This document shows positions 4,877 to 5,647 of a stretch of 5,647 bases of DNA, one piece after another (position 1 is the stretch's first letter; each line of letters opens with the position of its first letter). The notes beneath the pieces are model-generated. The model was given only the letters and a program-made list of their open reading frames with translations, had not been told where the DNA came from and did no database searches. Source of the stretch: Candidatus Omnitrophota bacterium (GTDB lineage Bacteria; Omnitrophota; Gorgyraeia; 2-01-FULL-45-10); assembly GCA_030691985.1 (NCBI GenBank), contig JAUYDB010000143.1, forward strand, positions 1-5,647. Reading direction: 5' to 3'. The position numbers and the translations under genes were made by a program.

Positions 4877-5647
4877 ATGTTTCGACTACTGCATAAAGAT
4901 AAAAGCTCGAAAGCGCGAGTGGGGAAGATTGTTACTTCTCACGGCGAGGTGGATACGCCGGTCTTTATGCCGGTCGGCACTCAGGGGACGGTAAAGGCTA
5001 TTTCAAATGCCGAGCTAAAAGAGAGCGGCGCGCGTATAATACTCGGCAATGCCTATCACCTTTTCTTGAGGCCGGGCCTCGATATAATAAAAAAGGCAGG
5101 GGGGTTGCATAAATTCATGGGTTGGGACAGGCCGATACTGACCGATAGCGGCGGGTATCAGGTGTTCAGCCTTGCCACGTTAAGAAAGTTGAGCGAGGAT
5201 GGGGTGGAATTCTCATCGCACATTGACGGCGCAAAACACTTTCTCACGCCGGAAAGAGCGGTAGAAATTCAGGAGATACTCGGAAGCGACATCATGATGA
5301 CGCTCGACGAATGCGTTCATTATCCCGCCCCAAGGGACTACGTCGAGCAGTCGCTCGCGCTGACTACACGATGGGCGCGGAGGTCGAAGGAGTATTTCCG
5401 TAGACCACAGACCGTAGACCAGCCTGTCCCGGCCGGAGCTAAAGACATGCCGGGGAGACCGCAGACCTATACCCGTCAACTGCTGTTTGGGATCGTGCAG
5501 GGAAGCACATATCTGGACTTGCGTAAGAGGGCGGTCAGCGATTTGCTGGAAATCGGATTTGACGGATATGCTATCGGAGGCGTGAGCGTAGGCGAGGGGC
5601 AGGACCTTATTTACGAAGTAGCTGACTATACGGCGTCATTATTGCCG
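4877..5647 (+). CDS. tgt: tRNA-guanine transglycosylase Tgt (3' truncated by window)
   Basis: Bacterial Tgt exchanges guanine-34 for the queuosine precursor preQ1 in tRNA Asp, Asn, His and Tyr. The 257 visible residues read without interruption to the window edge, about two thirds of a protein usually near 370-380 residues. Recognised blocks are TPVFMPVGTQGTVK (27-40), GNAYHLFLRPG (57-67), ILTDSGGYQVFSL (87-99) with the general acid/base aspartate D90, the LDECVHYP substrate site (143-150), LFGIVQGS (203-210) and GYAIGGVSVGE (230-240). The catalytic nucleophile aspartate and the zinc site lie beyond the window, so they cannot be checked. Between RRSKE and LLFGIVQG the linker is about 32 residues, against about 15 in the Zymomonas enzyme as I remember it. 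The extra part is encoded by heptamer repeats and a palindrome (residues about 175-198). The 253-bp gap upstream may mean separate expression from queA. Confidence 0.95.
   Translation, partial: MFRLLHKDKSSKARVGKIVTSHGEVDTPVFMPVGTQGTVKAISNAELKESGARIILGNAYHLFLRPGLDIIKKAGGLHKFMGWDRPILTDSGGYQVFSLATLRKLSEDGVEFSSHIDGAKHFLTPERAVEIQEILGSDIMMTLDECVHYPAPRDYVEQSLALTTRWARRSKEYFRRPQTVDQPVPAGAKDMPGRPQTYTRQLLFGIVQGSTYLDLRKRAVSDLLEIGFDGYAIGGVSVGEGQDLIYEVADYTASLLP
5401..5468 (+). repeat. AGACC heptamer array split by a palindrome, in frame inside tgt
   Basis: Three units with 7-base period, TAGACCA, CAGACCG and TAGACCA, are followed by a segment with arms CCCGGC (5428-5433) and GCCGGG (5449-5454) around a 15-base loop. 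Two more units follow, GAGACCG and CAGACCT. The arrangement looks like a short palindromic element lying within a heptamer array. It is translated in tgt as RPQTVDQ...GRPQTY, a local duplication of RPQT, and leaves the frame intact. Confidence 0.75.

Noticed and set aside
5213..5479. Antisense 88-codon open frame in tgt
   Set aside because: It lies opposite conserved Tgt motifs and includes the AGACC repeat; no family resemblance.
5395..5480. Frameshift or pseudogene in tgt
   Set aside because: The reading frame was followed codon by codon through the repeat insertion and conserved motifs continue on the far side in the same frame.

Overview
The window is one forward-strand block of seven genes: ruvA (5' end missing), ruvB, queH, a DUF2905 membrane protein, a secreted SpoIID/LytB-type protein, queA and tgt (3' end missing). 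All are on the + strand and mostly overlap or sit close together. The ruvA-ruvB-queH-DUF2905-SpoIID-queA-tgt order is the chromosomal 'ruv-queuosine' housekeeping neighbourhood of several bacterial lineages (some Clostridia, candidate phyla). Gene content and the many small repeats in gaps and genes fit an uncultured candidate-phylum bacterium such as Omnitrophota. That placement is inference; no rRNA or lineage-diagnostic gene is present, and SpoIID alone does not imply sporulation.

Layout. Positions 1-1527 carry RuvA and RuvB, the branch-migration motor for Holliday junctions; the two genes overlap by 8 bp. A 60-bp array of CAAATCC heptamers is translated as part of the RuvB N-terminus. A repeat-filled spacer (1528-1609: a palindrome, then AGCTGAA-type heptamers) precedes queH. 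A GGGACTGTCCC palindrome covers the queH stop codon and most of the gap to the DUF2905 gene, which overlaps the SpoIID-like gene by 4 bp. queA follows 17 bp later. A 253-bp gap then holds a 213-bp near-complete inverted structure, followed by tgt, which runs off the window end.

How the genes work together. Tgt inserts preQ1 at position 34 of GUN-anticodon tRNAs, QueA adds the epoxycyclopentandiol ring from S-adenosylmethionine to give epoxyqueuosine, and QueH reduces epoxyqueuosine to queuosine. The last three steps of queuosine tRNA modification are therefore together, with QueH instead of the unrelated QueG. RuvAB and the envelope proteins (DUF2905, SpoIID-like) are neighbours by conserved synteny rather than by an obvious shared pathway.

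The unusual part is the repeat load. At least three, probably four, arrays with exactly 7-bp period are seen (ruvB N-terminus, ruvB-queH spacer, queA loop, tgt loop), plus three palindromic elements and a 213-bp TA-flanked inverted structure. Several lie in frame inside conserved genes or supply stop codons. I did not find a new multi-gene defence or metabolic system; the novelty candidates are these repeats.
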